Below are positions 24,791 through 33,882 of a DNA stretch of 64,000 bases, in pieces. Below the pieces are notes generated by a model. It saw only the letters and a list, made by a program, of their open reading frames with translations, made no database searches and was not told where the DNA came from. Made by a program: the position numbers and the translations under genes. Numbering within the stretch: the first letter of the stretch is position 1; each line of letters begins with the position of its first letter. The DNA comes from Tritrichomonas musculus (taxonomy: Eukaryota; Parabasalia; Tritrichomonadida; Tritrichomonadidae), in NCBI GenBank assembly GCA_039105265.1, contig JAPFFF010000034.1, positions 682,001 to 746,000 of the forward strand, read 5' to 3'.

Positions 24791-24796
24791 CAAGTC
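24791..24796. repeat. Target-site duplication CAAGTC, right copy
   Basis: Same six bases as 260-265, immediately outside the right inverted repeat. Confidence 0.95.
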
Positions 24797-25783
24797 GACT
24801 TCAATGTTAATGAATATCTTGTTGACCTAATACCTAAACCAATATCTGATGTCAATTGGAAAGTTGACAAGTATTATGATATTTATGGAAATCCAATTAA
24901 GCCTCTTGTAGAAGTCAGTTGTGAAAAAGAATTAAACACAAAGAGAATGATTATGAGAGATTTGTTAACCAATAACTATAATCCTGATGTATATGATGTT
25001 AAGTTTGAACACAACAATAAGTATATCAAGGATGTTTTCATTATGATTTCAAGTCTGCCAAAGATAATGCCAATATCACAGACAAAACCATTTGAACCTA
25101 TATTTAATGAAATAGAAGTATTAAAGACAGATAGTGCAGAACTAAAGAAGTTTCTACGTAAAATGAATGTACAGTTTGTTGGTTATTATTGTGACCATAA
25201 TGCCATGAATGAGAAGTGTGATAAAGTGGTTATGAGTACAAGTGAACTATTGGAGAGTGAAGATTTTGAAAGATATAAAGAGTTTATTGAAAGGTATGCT
25301 AACTGTATATATGATGTATTCTGTTATTACTGGTATGATATGGAAAACAATAATAATCATGAGAGTTTAAGAAGTAAGGTTAATGAATTTCATATTGATT
25401 ACAGTACTTTATTGAAGCTCAGATGCTGTATTACAAGGATTAATACTAAAATATTTAATATTAATTCAAGTTCCAATAAACGTTGCAGTAAGTGTGAAGC
25501 TAAACAAAGATTATACGAATATACTTTACGTGAAGTTCAACGTATGAGAGCTGAACAGGAAGAGATTGATAGACAATTTGATGAGTCTGATTATGATATA
25601 GCCAAGTTTATGCAGAACAATTATCCAAGTATTGATAGATTATTGTTAAAGGATGTTCAGCAGAGATATGTCAAAGAGTTTGGACAGAAATTAACATTTG
25701 CTGAACTAACAGATAGACTTGAACAGACAGGTAAATGGAAGATAACAAACGTTCATAGGACACAATATGTGAATAGAGTGTGA
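24791..25783 (+). pseudogene. Right-hand part of an outer-Polinton gene interrupted by the inner element
   Basis: An open frame runs from the insertion junction to a stop at 25,783. Only this right-hand part is described. It is rich in Asn, Lys and Glu, has a CSKCEAKQRLYEYTLREVQR segment that could bind zinc and start a helix, and a basic C terminus (GKWKITNVHRTQYVNRV). No family recognised. It is the outer element's only plus-strand gene in this part and is followed by two copies of the GGTGA...TCACC intergenic block. Confidence 0.65.
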
Positions 25784-25945
25784 AGGTGACAAAAATGTGG
25801 TGACAATTCACCTCTTCACCTAATGATCAAAAATACTAAAAATTCATCCTATATTTTTGTTTATCAGATGAACTATGAAGGTGACAAAAATGTGGTGACA
25901 ATTCACCCATTCACCCAAACCAAAAATAAGGCGATAGTTTTTTTG
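25783..25945 (-). terminator. Shared 3'-flank cassette of outer Polinton, right copies
   Basis: Two direct copies (25,783-25,821 and 25,881-25,919) of AAGGTGACAAAAATG plus GTGGTGACAATTCACC are followed at 25,920-25,944 by AAAAATAAGGCGATAGTTTT. The second copy with its tail is the inverted counterpart of 116-190. The block lies between the stop codons of two convergent genes, supporting a transcript-end function. Confidence 0.5.
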
Positions 25946-25946
25946 T

Positions 25947-26243
25947 TTATGCTTCTTTCTTCTCAGCAGCAACCATTTGTGCAATTTTCTTTAATTCCTC
26001 TAACTCTTGTTTCTTTCTTTGTCTATATTCCTTTTGTTGTTGTCGTCTGGCTTCAAGTCTTTCTTCAGGGGTATTATATTTACTCTTCCTTCCTCTTTTC
26101 GGGGTATCTATTGATGGTTCGCGAGATCTCGCAGTGATTGGGGTTTCAGCTATTTCTTTTAGATTCTCATCTGACTTCGATTTGGACAATTTCTTTATTA
26201 CTTCTGTTTTCTTGAATTGTGTTAGATCTATTTTACTCGTCAT
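25947..26243 (-). CDS. Basic, bZIP-like small protein (98 aa)
   Basis: Residues 55-98 (TPKRGRKSKYNTPEERLEAR then QQQKEYRQRKKQELEELKKI) have an AT-hook-like RGRK followed by a basic region and the start of a leucine-zipper-like helix, recalling bZIP DNA-binding proteins, although the zipper is very short. It could be a small transcription factor or a DNA-condensing protein of the element. TTTTTATC sits just before the ATG. Confidence 0.6.
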   Translation of the reverse strand: MTSKIDLTQFKKTEVIKKLSKSKSDENLKEIAETPITARSREPSIDTPKRGRKSKYNTPEERLEARRQQQKEYRQRKKQELEELKKIAQMVAAEKKEA

Positions 26244-26286
26244 TTTGATAAAAATAAAAAAACAAATAATATTTACATATTAACAA

Positions 26287-26874
26287 TTATATTAAATCAT
26301 GCTGCTTTAAAAATTTATGAATATAAACTGAAACAAATTTATTATTTGTATCTCTCATATTAACGTATTTGTATCCAGATTTAGATATATTTTCATTTAA
26401 AACTCTATAATTTACATCATTATCATAATAAAATTTTCCATTGTAATAATAATATTTTTCGAATTGGTGTACTTCATTTATTGTTTTATAAAAATCTACT
26501 TTCATTGATTCATCACTTATTTCTGCTTCATAATATGATTGAACTCCATTATAAACAGACCTGTTTCTATTATTTTTACTGCTTGACACCCATCTCAAGT
26601 TTTCAATTCTATTATCAGTTTTATCATGGTTAATGTGGTCAATTTCTGTATTATGCTCTGGGTCATCATTTGGTATAAATTGTTTTGCTATAATTACATG
26701 CTTTTTATAACTTTTACAATTTAAATATATTCTTATATATCCATACTCATCAGTATATTCGCTAATAATACGATGATTATTTTTCCGCCTAACAGTATAA
26801 GGGTACTGGTTCAATATTTCATAATCATCGAAATCAGTTAATGGAACAAAATCAATAACCTGATCAGTTGTCAT
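26287..26874 (-). CDS. HNH endonuclease with NUMOD4-like N terminus (195 aa)
   Basis: The N-terminal segment DFDDYEILNQYPYTVRRKNN is NUMOD4-like, followed by YGYIRIYLN and an HNH core: AKQFIPNDDPEHNTEIDHIN, then NRIENLRWVSSSKNNRNR. This arrangement is that of free-standing phage homing endonucleases. A second gene of the same type lies at 28,428. It would nick or cut DNA and may spread itself between elements; its real target is unknown. Confidence 0.85.
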   Translation of the reverse strand: MTTDQVIDFVPLTDFDDYEILNQYPYTVRRKNNHRIISEYTDEYGYIRIYLNCKSYKKHVIIAKQFIPNDDPEHNTEIDHINHDKTDNRIENLRWVSSSKNNRNRSVYNGVQSYYEAEISDESMKVDFYKTINEVHQFEKYYYYNGKFYYDNDVNYRVLNENISKSGYKYVNMRDTNNKFVSVYIHKFLKQHDLI

Positions 26875-26903
26875 TTCAGTAGAGGTAAAAAAATATTATA
26901 TTT

Positions 26904-27431
26904 TTACATGTTGACACTGTATTTGAGACACAAGTGATATTTATTAACTAATTCATTGTACTGAGGGTTAAAGTATGTTTTGAAGTCAGTACATACCTCT
27001 CCATTATCATTTACTATCTTAATGGAATCTATCTTACGTATTGGATTAGCTTTCCCTGCACAACAACCAACATCCTCATCAAGACTTATTTCTACCACCT
27101 CGGCCTTAATAATTGTTTTAATTATATTGGTTAAGGAAGTAACAGGGACAATTATACAGTTTTTTGATATTAAGTTAGATAACAGTGCTTTGTCCTGGTC
27201 TAATAATATTTTTGCATACGTTTCAAGTATTACATACTTAACATCCTTTGCTTCTTCTTCCTTATTTTCTTCTAATTCAACATTACGAGTGATAACAATT
27301 TCTTCTTTTCCATCATCCCTTTTATTAATAATAATATTATTATTTATATTGCTTGTTGACTGTGCTGCTGCTTGAGGTTCTAATGAAACATTTGCCTGCA
27401 CACCATTCGCTTGTGTTCTCTTCTTTATCAT
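26904..27431 (-). CDS. Conserved Polinton protein of unknown function (175 aa)
   Basis: Homologue of the inner 216-aa protein (2,262-2,912): a low-complexity N terminus rich in Gln/Asn, then the conserved C-terminal region with IIKTIIKAEVVEISLDED, GCCAG and RKIDSIKIV. The outer protein lacks the long Pro-rich part. Function unknown, though its presence in both elements argues for a core role. Confidence 0.7.
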   Translation of the reverse strand: MIKKRTQANGVQANVSLEPQAAAQSTSNINNNIIINKRDDGKEEIVITRNVELEENKEEEAKDVKYVILETYAKILLDQDKALLSNLISKNCIIVPVTSLTNIIKTIIKAEVVEISLDEDVGCCAGKANPIRKIDSIKIVNDNGEVCTDFKTYFNPQYNELVNKYHLCLKYSVNM

Positions 27432-27462
27432 AATTTCCTTTCCAAAAAAAGTTTATAATCAA

Positions 27463-27891
27463 TCAGTAATGAATATTGGCTTGCTTAACATTAATTGGTT
27501 TAAAGTATCCAATCCTTCCTTTATTTCTTTCATCTGCTCTACCTTGTATTTCTCCTAATTTCTCTGGTTTCTTTAAGTATGGAGGAAGAATAGGGGCTTT
27601 AGGGGCTTTATCTTTTTTCATATAATACCCTCCATCTGTAATACTAACAGGTGGTTCGTGTAATGGTTTTGTTCTATGTTGATTACTCTTTGGTGGTTTA
27701 ACTGGTTTGTTTTCCATATACTTTGTTGGGGGTCTATTGATTCTTGGATTAAACGTAACTGCGTAAGTATTGTCATTAGAAAATATGCCAAAGTGATTAA
27801 ACTCTATTGTCTTCTCAGTCTTAGTTCCTTCATTAAACATTGCCCCTTCTGCTCCAACTGTGGTAGAATTGGGATTTCTGTACTTATTCAT
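27463..27891 (-). CDS. Pro/Lys-rich unknown protein (142 aa)
   Basis: It starts MNKYRNPNSTTVGAEGAMFN; the middle is Pro/Lys-rich (KPVKPPKSNQHRTKPLHEPP) and probably disordered. No domain recognised. It is in a compact same-strand run with the flanking genes, separated by 31 and 40 bases. Confidence 0.65.
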   Translation of the reverse strand: MNKYRNPNSTTVGAEGAMFNEGTKTEKTIEFNHFGIFSNDNTYAVTFNPRINRPPTKYMENKPVKPPKSNQHRTKPLHEPPVSITDGGYYMKKDKAPKAPILPPYLKKPEKLGEIQGRADERNKGRIGYFKPINVKQANIHY

Positions 27892-27931
27892 TTTCTTTTC
27901 AAAAAAAAAATTGGTTGGTCGAGATTCCGAC

Positions 27932-28381
27932 TTACAGAACTAATGGTTGACTGAGACCGATAAATAGTTCAGGTGTAGTTAATTCATATTTCTTACGTAA
28001 TTCCTCTATCATTGTTTTAGTCTTTTTGGATGCTATTTCTATTGAATAATTGTAGTAACTGTATTCATCATATTGCTTTTCTTCGTTAGAGCCATTAACA
28101 AAGAACTCTTGCATTTTATAATTAATTTTCCTTCTAGAATTAGTATTCAATACTATGTGTTCTATATCATATTCTTTTATCTTGTCAGGATATATCCTCC
28201 ATACGTTCTTATCAGCCTTAATTGATATGTAGATGACTTTTGCTAAATATTTATTTTTTGAAAGTTGAATGGGGTATCGATCACAAAGGATAGCAAAATT
28301 ACTTTCTTTAAAATCTTCAGGGTTATCTGCGAGGGAAATAACATTATTAACATAATCGTATACCTTATATTGTTGCTCCAT
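27932..28381 (-). CDS. Conserved Polinton protein, homologue of the inner 159-aa protein (149 aa)
   Basis: Aligns along most of its length with the inner protein at 650-1,129 (FAILCDRYPIQL, YLAKVIYISIK, NSRRKINYKMQEFFVNG). The two are diverged at many positions but gap-poor, so this is a true core gene rather than a recent copy. Function unknown. Confidence 0.8.
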   Translation of the reverse strand: MEQQYKVYDYVNNVISLADNPEDFKESNFAILCDRYPIQLSKNKYLAKVIYISIKADKNVWRIYPDKIKEYDIEHIVLNTNSRRKINYKMQEFFVNGSNEEKQYDEYSYYNYSIEIASKKTKTMIEELRKKYELTTPELFIGLSQPLVL

Positions 28382-28427
28382 TTTGTATGGAAATAAAAAA
28401 ATGAAACCAAAAATAAAAGTGACGTTT

Positions 28428-29045
28428 TTAGTCTAATCCGTATTGATGTTTGAAAGTATGGATATAGAATGTGGTTCTAGTATTATTTATGTCTCTTGTC
28501 TTAATACATTTACGCCCACTTTTAACTGTATTTATGTGCATAATCCTATATACTTCATCAGTTATTTGTTCATAGAAAACATCTTCTTTAGTCTCTTCAT
28601 CATAATAGTAATAATACTTATTTTCAGCAAAATATCTTCTTTCATTCTTTAAATCATAGTGAGTAATAACAATTGCTTCGTCTGGTATGTCATCAATAAA
28701 TTCATATGAGACCCCATTTCTTGATGAAGCATTTCTATTATTCTCACTTGGTGTGCACCATCTAAGATTTGATAAATGATAATCTGCTCTATTTTTATTA
28801 ATGTGGTCTATGTAAATTTTGTTTTCTGGGTCGTCATTTAGGAGGAATTGTTTTGCAATTATCCTATGTTTATCTATTTTATTGCCATTAAGATGTAAAC
28901 GCACATACCCATTACTTTTATCAATGCTCTCTTTGACAACATAATGGTTATCTTTCTTTCGAATAGTGAATGGGTATTGGTTTAGTATCTCATACTCAGG
29001 ATATTCTTCAATAGTAACAAATTCGATTGCTTGTTCTTGACTCAT
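28428..29045 (-). CDS. HNH endonuclease with NUMOD4-like N terminus, second copy (205 aa)
   Basis: Same plan as 26,287-26,874: EYPEYEILNQYPFTIRKKDN, GYVRLHLNGNKIDKHRIIAK, NKIYIDHINKNRADYHLSNL and CTPSENNRNAS. The two genes are clearly paralogous but not recent duplicates. They are placed directly beside the capsid gene and beside the bZIP-like gene, respectively. Confidence 0.85.
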   Translation of the reverse strand: MSQEQAIEFVTIEEYPEYEILNQYPFTIRKKDNHYVVKESIDKSNGYVRLHLNGNKIDKHRIIAKQFLLNDDPENKIYIDHINKNRADYHLSNLRWCTPSENNRNASSRNGVSYEFIDDIPDEAIVITHYDLKNERRYFAENKYYYYYDEETKEDVFYEQITDEVYRIMHINTVKSGRKCIKTRDINNTRTTFYIHTFKHQYGLD

Positions 29046-29115
29046 TTCGGTATTTATGTATAGTGATAATAAAAAATATAATTAAAAAATAAAACACTAC
29101 AATTATTTTTGTTGT

Positions 29116-30762
29116 TTATTCTCTAGAGGTCAAATCATAATTGCCAAGGCGTACTAAAGGTGGCATGCCATTTGGCTGAACAAGAATAGAAATAGATGAA
29201 TCAAACAAGAGGCATATTAATGGTGGGGTTTGAGTAGCATTAGCATATGTATTTTCACCAGTTTCTTGAGTTACATTTATTTCAAAATTAATTGGAGACA
29301 GAGAAGTTAATCCTTGTTGATATGTATTATCAGTTTCTGTAGGTAATCCGATAAAGAAACTACTCCTATCATTTGAATAAATTCCCTTTGTATACATAAA
29401 TTTTGGCTTATTAGTAGTTGCATCTCTATCACAATATGTTAAACTGTTTACTACTTCCTTATTAAAACCACTTTGTCCTCCATTCACGTTCATTGCGTTT
29501 TGGCAATATTCTAAGAACTCTGGGTATTCATCTGTCGTGCCAAATGGTTTAGCAGGAATGTTTCCATATCCACCACAGTTTAATTGAAATGATTTAAAGT
29601 TAGGATTCTTAAAGTAGGTATGATGAGTATGTTTTATAGGGAATAATAGGTATATTGAATCAACAAAGCGTGGAGTAATAGTGCAAGTAGTTTTGTCATT
29701 AGGGTTCTTTAATGGAGTAGTAGTAGTATATACTGATATTGTTTGTGTTGGAAAAGTAAGTGGATGAGTTGGGTCAGCATATCGTTGAACAAGACTAGAG
29801 TAAATATTGTCTTCTATACCAAAGCAAGGGATAATAGATGAGCATTCAGTTATACGGTATTCAGCTACTTGAAATGTTTTCACACTTGTTTTCAGTTTAT
29901 TAAAGGTTATATTAACGGCTGCTGCTTGTGTTCCTCTATTAACAGTTTCTGCCTCTGTTCCTGTGTACATAGTAATTGGTTCGCCAATTGGTCTAAATTC
30001 ATTAGTAATATAATCTAATTTATATTTTGAATTAGCACTATAATCATGTTCGAAAGCTTTTCCTGGACCAACAGGACAACAAACCATACCAGCACAAGAG
30101 AAATATAATCGGAGTTCTATTTTTCCTGCAAATGCTGGAAGATATTTAATATTTGATAATGGTAAGAACCTTCTTAAATCAATCTTTAGGTGAATTTTAT
30201 ATACTTTGTCTTTCCATCCTGTTGCCCAATTAACAATAAATCCTGTTCTGCTGCCTGATTTACCATTCCATATATCTTTATGCCTAGCCTTTGAATAAAC
30301 GTCTGCTCTCTTTGTTGTTTCATTAGCACAACATGCAGTTAGAAATGATTCTTCGCAACCAAAGTTCTGGGTATAAATAGTGATACCATTAGCAACTATT
30401 TCATATTTCTCAACAGCATCTCTTGCATCCTTGAAACCAAACCATACTCTATTAAATTGATATCCATCGCCTTCTACTGCAGTAACAGCTTGTCCTGCGG
30501 CTTCTTTAATTTTTACTTCCATATCAGCTCTAATGAATCCATTATATATGTCTGCTGTATTATTAGTATTAGGTGATATAATTGCACTGGTATATGAACC
30601 TTGAGGTATTGGAGGCGATGGAGAATATGATGTTTGTGGACTAATTGTGTATTGCTTGTTGGTATCTGATAAGGCTATGCAATTATCAACAATATCAAAA
30701 TAGCTAGCAATTTGGGTACATGTTTCAGCTGACGTCCTTAGTTCAATTTCTGGATTTAACAT
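29116..30762 (-). CDS. Major capsid protein of outer Polinton (548 aa)
   Basis: The start is at MLNPEIELRTSAETCTQ (30,762). Features matching a double jelly-roll capsid protein are an early FNRVWFGFKDARDAVEKYEI segment (compare FVGFKSSNQLFDRLEI in the inner capsid), GCEESFLTACCANETTKRAD, and KIHLKIDLRRFLPLSNIKYL, the hexon-like block corresponding to FDLNVPFDDLLAL in the inner protein. The C-terminal half is beta-rich (SIYLLFPIKHTHHTYFKNPN). Sequence divergence from the inner capsid is large. The size, position beside the protein VI-like and ATPase genes, and pattern support the call. Confidence 0.75.
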   Translation of the reverse strand: MLNPEIELRTSAETCTQIASYFDIVDNCIALSDTNKQYTISPQTSYSPSPPIPQGSYTSAIISPNTNNTADIYNGFIRADMEVKIKEAAGQAVTAVEGDGYQFNRVWFGFKDARDAVEKYEIVANGITIYTQNFGCEESFLTACCANETTKRADVYSKARHKDIWNGKSGSRTGFIVNWATGWKDKVYKIHLKIDLRRFLPLSNIKYLPAFAGKIELRLYFSCAGMVCCPVGPGKAFEHDYSANSKYKLDYITNEFRPIGEPITMYTGTEAETVNRGTQAAAVNITFNKLKTSVKTFQVAEYRITECSSIIPCFGIEDNIYSSLVQRYADPTHPLTFPTQTISVYTTTTPLKNPNDKTTCTITPRFVDSIYLLFPIKHTHHTYFKNPNFKSFQLNCGGYGNIPAKPFGTTDEYPEFLEYCQNAMNVNGGQSGFNKEVVNSLTYCDRDATTNKPKFMYTKGIYSNDRSSFFIGLPTETDNTYQQGLTSLSPINFEINVTQETGENTYANATQTPPLICLLFDSSISILVQPNGMPPLVRLGNYDLTSRE

Positions 30763-30793
30763 ATTTTCTTTTGAGAAAAATAACAAAAGCAAA

Positions 30794-31360
30794 TTAAATT
30801 ATATCAGAGAAAATATTATTTCGTCTTCTACGAATAGGTTGAGGTGGGATTACTGGTATTGGCTCCTCCTCTGATTCGTCTTCTATTTGATTTGGTTCTT
30901 GAATATATTGTGGCTGAGTATACTGTGGATAATATGGCTTTCTCATTTGTTTTTGTATTACATCTTTTATCATTTTCTTCTGTTCTTTCTTAGCTCTTTC
31001 GTTTTTAAACTCTTCGCCCAATAGCTTTAATTGGTTTAGTATCTCTATATTTATTGTTGGATCATATACTTGTTTTGGTTGTTCTTCTATTATTGGTTTT
31101 TTGGGTATTGGCTTTTCTTCTACAGGTTCTTCAGGTAGGTCGGAATTCCGACCAACAACTTTTTCTTCAATCGCCAATGGTTCAGGTGGTGGTTTCGTTA
31201 ATGGTTCAGGTGGTGGTTCAGTTAATGGTTCTTTACGTGGGCGAACTATATACTTACCCTCTTTTTTTGTAGGAAATACTTCATATTCGGGGTCATCTCG
31301 TCCATTCAACCACTTTTGTATTACCTGCAATCTTTTGCTTTGTGGTAATCTTTTGCTCAT
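30794..31360 (-). CDS. Pro/Glu-rich unknown protein (188 aa)
   Basis: Basic N terminus (MSKRLPQSKRLQVIQKWLNG), tandem EPPPEPLTKPP-type units near residue 50, a charged helical stretch (LLGEEFKNERAKKEQKKMIK) and a basic end (RRRRNNIFSDII). No known domain. It lies between the capsid and protein VI-like genes. TTTTTTATC precedes the ATG by 6 bases. Confidence 0.65.
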   Translation of the reverse strand: MSKRLPQSKRLQVIQKWLNGRDDPEYEVFPTKKEGKYIVRPRKEPLTEPPPEPLTKPPPEPLAIEEKVVGRNSDLPEEPVEEKPIPKKPIIEEQPKQVYDPTINIEILNQLKLLGEEFKNERAKKEQKKMIKDVIQKQMRKPYYPQYTQPQYIQEPNQIEDESEEEPIPVIPPQPIRRRRNNIFSDII

Positions 31361-31473
31361 TTAATTGATAAAAAAATGCTAACTATTGCACGAGTTTTCA
31401 TTTCTTTGTTTTTCTTGATTTCTTTCTTTTTCTCTTATTCAATTTCGCTATATGTGCCTCAGCTTCATCAGCA

Positions 31474-31914
31474 TTATTTACTTCTGTTCTGATATATTTT
31501 ATTGGCAGCTGGCTTCCTTGAATAATGAATTCTAGGGAAATCTGCATACATTACATTACTACCTAATGGATTCGGTTGTCTCTCTGCTATAGCCTTTTCT
31601 ATTGCTGCTTTTGCTTCTCCTTCTTTTATTCCACTTGCTATTGTTGTCATTCCTTTCCCTATACCAATTGCTGCTGGGTTGCCTGTTATTGCTCCAAAAG
31701 CTTGTGTTGCTCCTCCTATAGTATTTAATATTGGTGCCTTATTTTTCCATACCCATTTACCTGCTTTCCCAACTGCACTATCACCAATAAACCTACCTAC
31801 TTTCCCAACACCAGATTTTATTTTATTGATAAACTTACCTAAAAATCCACCGCCAGAATTTTGTGATGTAGTTTGTTCAATTCTCTCTGTATCAGAACCT
31901 TCATTCATTGTCAT
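31474..31914 (-). CDS. Protein VI-like minor capsid protein (146 aa)
   Basis: A GGGFLGKFINKIKSGVGKVG amphipathic segment is followed by a Gly/Ala-rich hydrophobic core (APILNTIGGATQAFGAITGN) and a helical stretch. This layout matches the 83-aa inner protein at 4,955 and the membrane-lytic protein VI of adenoviruses. It lies between the ATPase and capsid genes. The assignment is from composition and context. Confidence 0.6.
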   Translation of the reverse strand: MTMNEGSDTERIEQTTSQNSGGGFLGKFINKIKSGVGKVGRFIGDSAVGKAGKWVWKNKAPILNTIGGATQAFGAITGNPAAIGIGKGMTTIASGIKEGEAKAAIEKAIAERQPNPLGSNVMYADFPRIHYSRKPAANKIYQNRSK

Positions 31915-31920
31915 TTAATA

Positions 31921-32775
31921 TCAGTCAAAGTAATATTTATTGGCGGTTATGTTCATAATAAATTTTGAATGAAGATCTCTATGCTGTAAATATTCTTTTA
32001 CTGTCTTCTTGATATTAAGGTTGTTATTTGTTTGTTGAAGCAAGGAAGTAAAATCTTCTTCTGAGTATCCGCTATAGCATATGATATCGGTGGCCAATCT
32101 TTTTGCATTTATGTGGACGAACCTAATTGTCTGAATAGCCATGATGCAGGTAATATTATAATGTCTTGTCTTGGTTAATAGTCTAAGGAATTCTGTATTA
32201 TTATGTGTTAACAAATCGCTTCCTGCACAGTCATCCAATATTATTAGTGTATTATATGGGTAAGATGATGTTTGGTATTTTACTAACTTATTGGCTATAT
32301 ATACTATCCTGTCATCTATTTCTTGGAGGGAGTGCTTGTTTATAAGCCTCTGCATTTCATCATTTGTTTCTTTCATTTTTGATAATACATGTTTAACCAT
32401 TGCGTAATATTTTATTTTTCTCTTTAGGTGTTTCTTTAAATAGTCCATCAATTGGGCTTCATTAAGATATACTATTGGTGTCTTTACCTCTTTACTCATT
32501 GCCTCAGCTGTCTTATCCATTTTCCCACTTGTTGAGCAGAATATAATTTTATGATAATATGGGTGTTTAAACAGTCTTTCCGTAATGAGTATGTGAGACC
32601 ACAACCAATAACTTTTTCCAGCACCAGGACGTCCAATAAGAAAATAAATCCCATTGGTGCTAAATGGATAAGATGGATGTAATGGCTTCATCAATGCTGC
32701 CTCTATCTCTTTCTGGTTCTTCTTCATTGTCTTTTGGATTAAAGACTCTACTTCTTTCATTATTTGTTTAGACAT
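31921..32775 (-). CDS. DNA-packaging ATPase of outer Polinton (284 aa)
   Basis: The Walker A motif GRPGAGKS is near residue 50 (NGIYFLIGRPGAGKSYWLWS), the Walker B segment YNTLIILDDCAGSDLL near 185, and a sensor-like TCIMAIQTIR near 220. This is the A32/FtsK-HerA packaging ATPase of Polintons. It is closer to the family consensus than the inner copy. It overlaps no neighbour, lying 6 bases from the protein VI-like gene and 10 from the integrase gene. Confidence 0.88.
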   Translation of the reverse strand: MSKQIMKEVESLIQKTMKKNQKEIEAALMKPLHPSYPFSTNGIYFLIGRPGAGKSYWLWSHILITERLFKHPYYHKIIFCSTSGKMDKTAEAMSKEVKTPIVYLNEAQLMDYLKKHLKRKIKYYAMVKHVLSKMKETNDEMQRLINKHSLQEIDDRIVYIANKLVKYQTSSYPYNTLIILDDCAGSDLLTHNNTEFLRLLTKTRHYNITCIMAIQTIRFVHINAKRLATDIICYSGYSEEDFTSLLQQTNNNLNIKKTVKEYLQHRDLHSKFIMNITANKYYFD

Positions 32776-32785
32776 TTATTTGTGG

Positions 32786-33871
32786 TTAAATCCATTTCTT
32801 TACATTGTTGGGTATATTTTTCTTCTTTGACCAGTAATCAACTTCAAGATTAGATAGCTTTGTTGGCGCACCTTCTCGTAAATTTTTAGCCGGTATGATG
32901 TCTTCTGTACCTTCGCTGTATTTAATTTTATATTTGTTCTTCGCTGTATCATACGAAATAATTTTCTCCACAATACCTCTCTTGCCTCCCTTAAGTGTCT
33001 CAGCAATATTTTTGTTTTGTGTCTTGATTAGCCTATAACCAGGTAACTTGTCTATTGATTCATCTTTTGACTTAATTATAAATTGGTTCCCTGCCTTTGA
33101 ATCAACTATATATGCTTCTTTGCTTACCTTGTTCCTGCGCTTCGAAAACGGCTCCTTAGCTTGAATAATTCTTACTCTATCATTTGGCTTAAAGTCATAT
33201 GGATTGTTTTGTGACTTTGTTTTTACATATTCTTTTTCATCTTTTTCTGTCATCTCGTTTGGTATCTTATAGTCAAGAGACCTATGGGGAGAATTGTTGT
33301 ATGAATCTATTAAACTATCCATTTCTTTCTCATTGATGAACCTGTTCTCGCCTACCATGTCTCTAATCGTTCTCATGAACCTATTTATGATACCTAGTAC
33401 ATTATGATTATTATCCTCGGTAGTAGTGTAAACAATATTTTTGGTCTTCATCAACTGTAATACATCATTGGACAAGTAAGCAGCATCCTGGTCTGATGTT
33501 ATCGAATAGACATCTGGCTCGTCCTCAAAAAATTTATTTAACGCCTTGGCTACCTCTTTAGCACCTTTCCCCTTCATTGGATAACAGTATGCTTTCCTTG
33601 TGTTAATATTAATCAGCATCAAATAGTTGAGACCATCCTTTGTCTTATCATTGATGAATGTGTCCATTTGATATCCCCCAGAGTGTTTAGAATAGATATT
33701 CATAAACTTTGCTTTAGGTACCTTTACATCATGTACTATCTTCCTTAAATAATCTAATGCGGCTTCTTCTGTGAATCCATATCGTTTTGCAAGTGGAACA
33801 AATTTAGAGGCTGATCTCCAAGGAAAAAAAGAATGAAGCTCATTAATTGTTTTAAAATGCTTTTTGTTCAT
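32786..33871 (-). CDS. Retroviral-type integrase of outer Polinton (361 aa)
   Basis: An rve-type core from about residue 60 (HSGGYQMDTFINDKTKDGLN, then YLMLININTRKAYCYPMKGK), DVYSITSDQDAAYLSN near 145, the helix VLGIINRFMRTIRDMVGE, and YNNSPHRSLDYKIPNEM near 215. The C-terminal third has an SH3-like fold pattern (FKPNDRVRIIQAKEPFSKRR) and a chromodomain-like end (EKIISYDTAKNKYKIKYSEG). It differs strongly from the inner integrase, so the two elements belong to different lineages. Confidence 0.88.
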   Translation of the reverse strand: MNKKHFKTINELHSFFPWRSASKFVPLAKRYGFTEEAALDYLRKIVHDVKVPKAKFMNIYSKHSGGYQMDTFINDKTKDGLNYLMLININTRKAYCYPMKGKGAKEVAKALNKFFEDEPDVYSITSDQDAAYLSNDVLQLMKTKNIVYTTTEDNNHNVLGIINRFMRTIRDMVGENRFINEKEMDSLIDSYNNSPHRSLDYKIPNEMTEKDEKEYVKTKSQNNPYDFKPNDRVRIIQAKEPFSKRRNKVSKEAYIVDSKAGNQFIIKSKDESIDKLPGYRLIKTQNKNIAETLKGGKRGIVEKIISYDTAKNKYKIKYSEGTEDIIPAKNLREGAPTKLSNLEVDYWSKKKNIPNNVKKWI

Positions 33872-33882
33872 TTAAATTAGTC

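Noticed and set aside
28443-28652. Plus-strand frames inside outer Polinton genes
   Set aside because: Antisense shadows of well-supported minus-strand genes.
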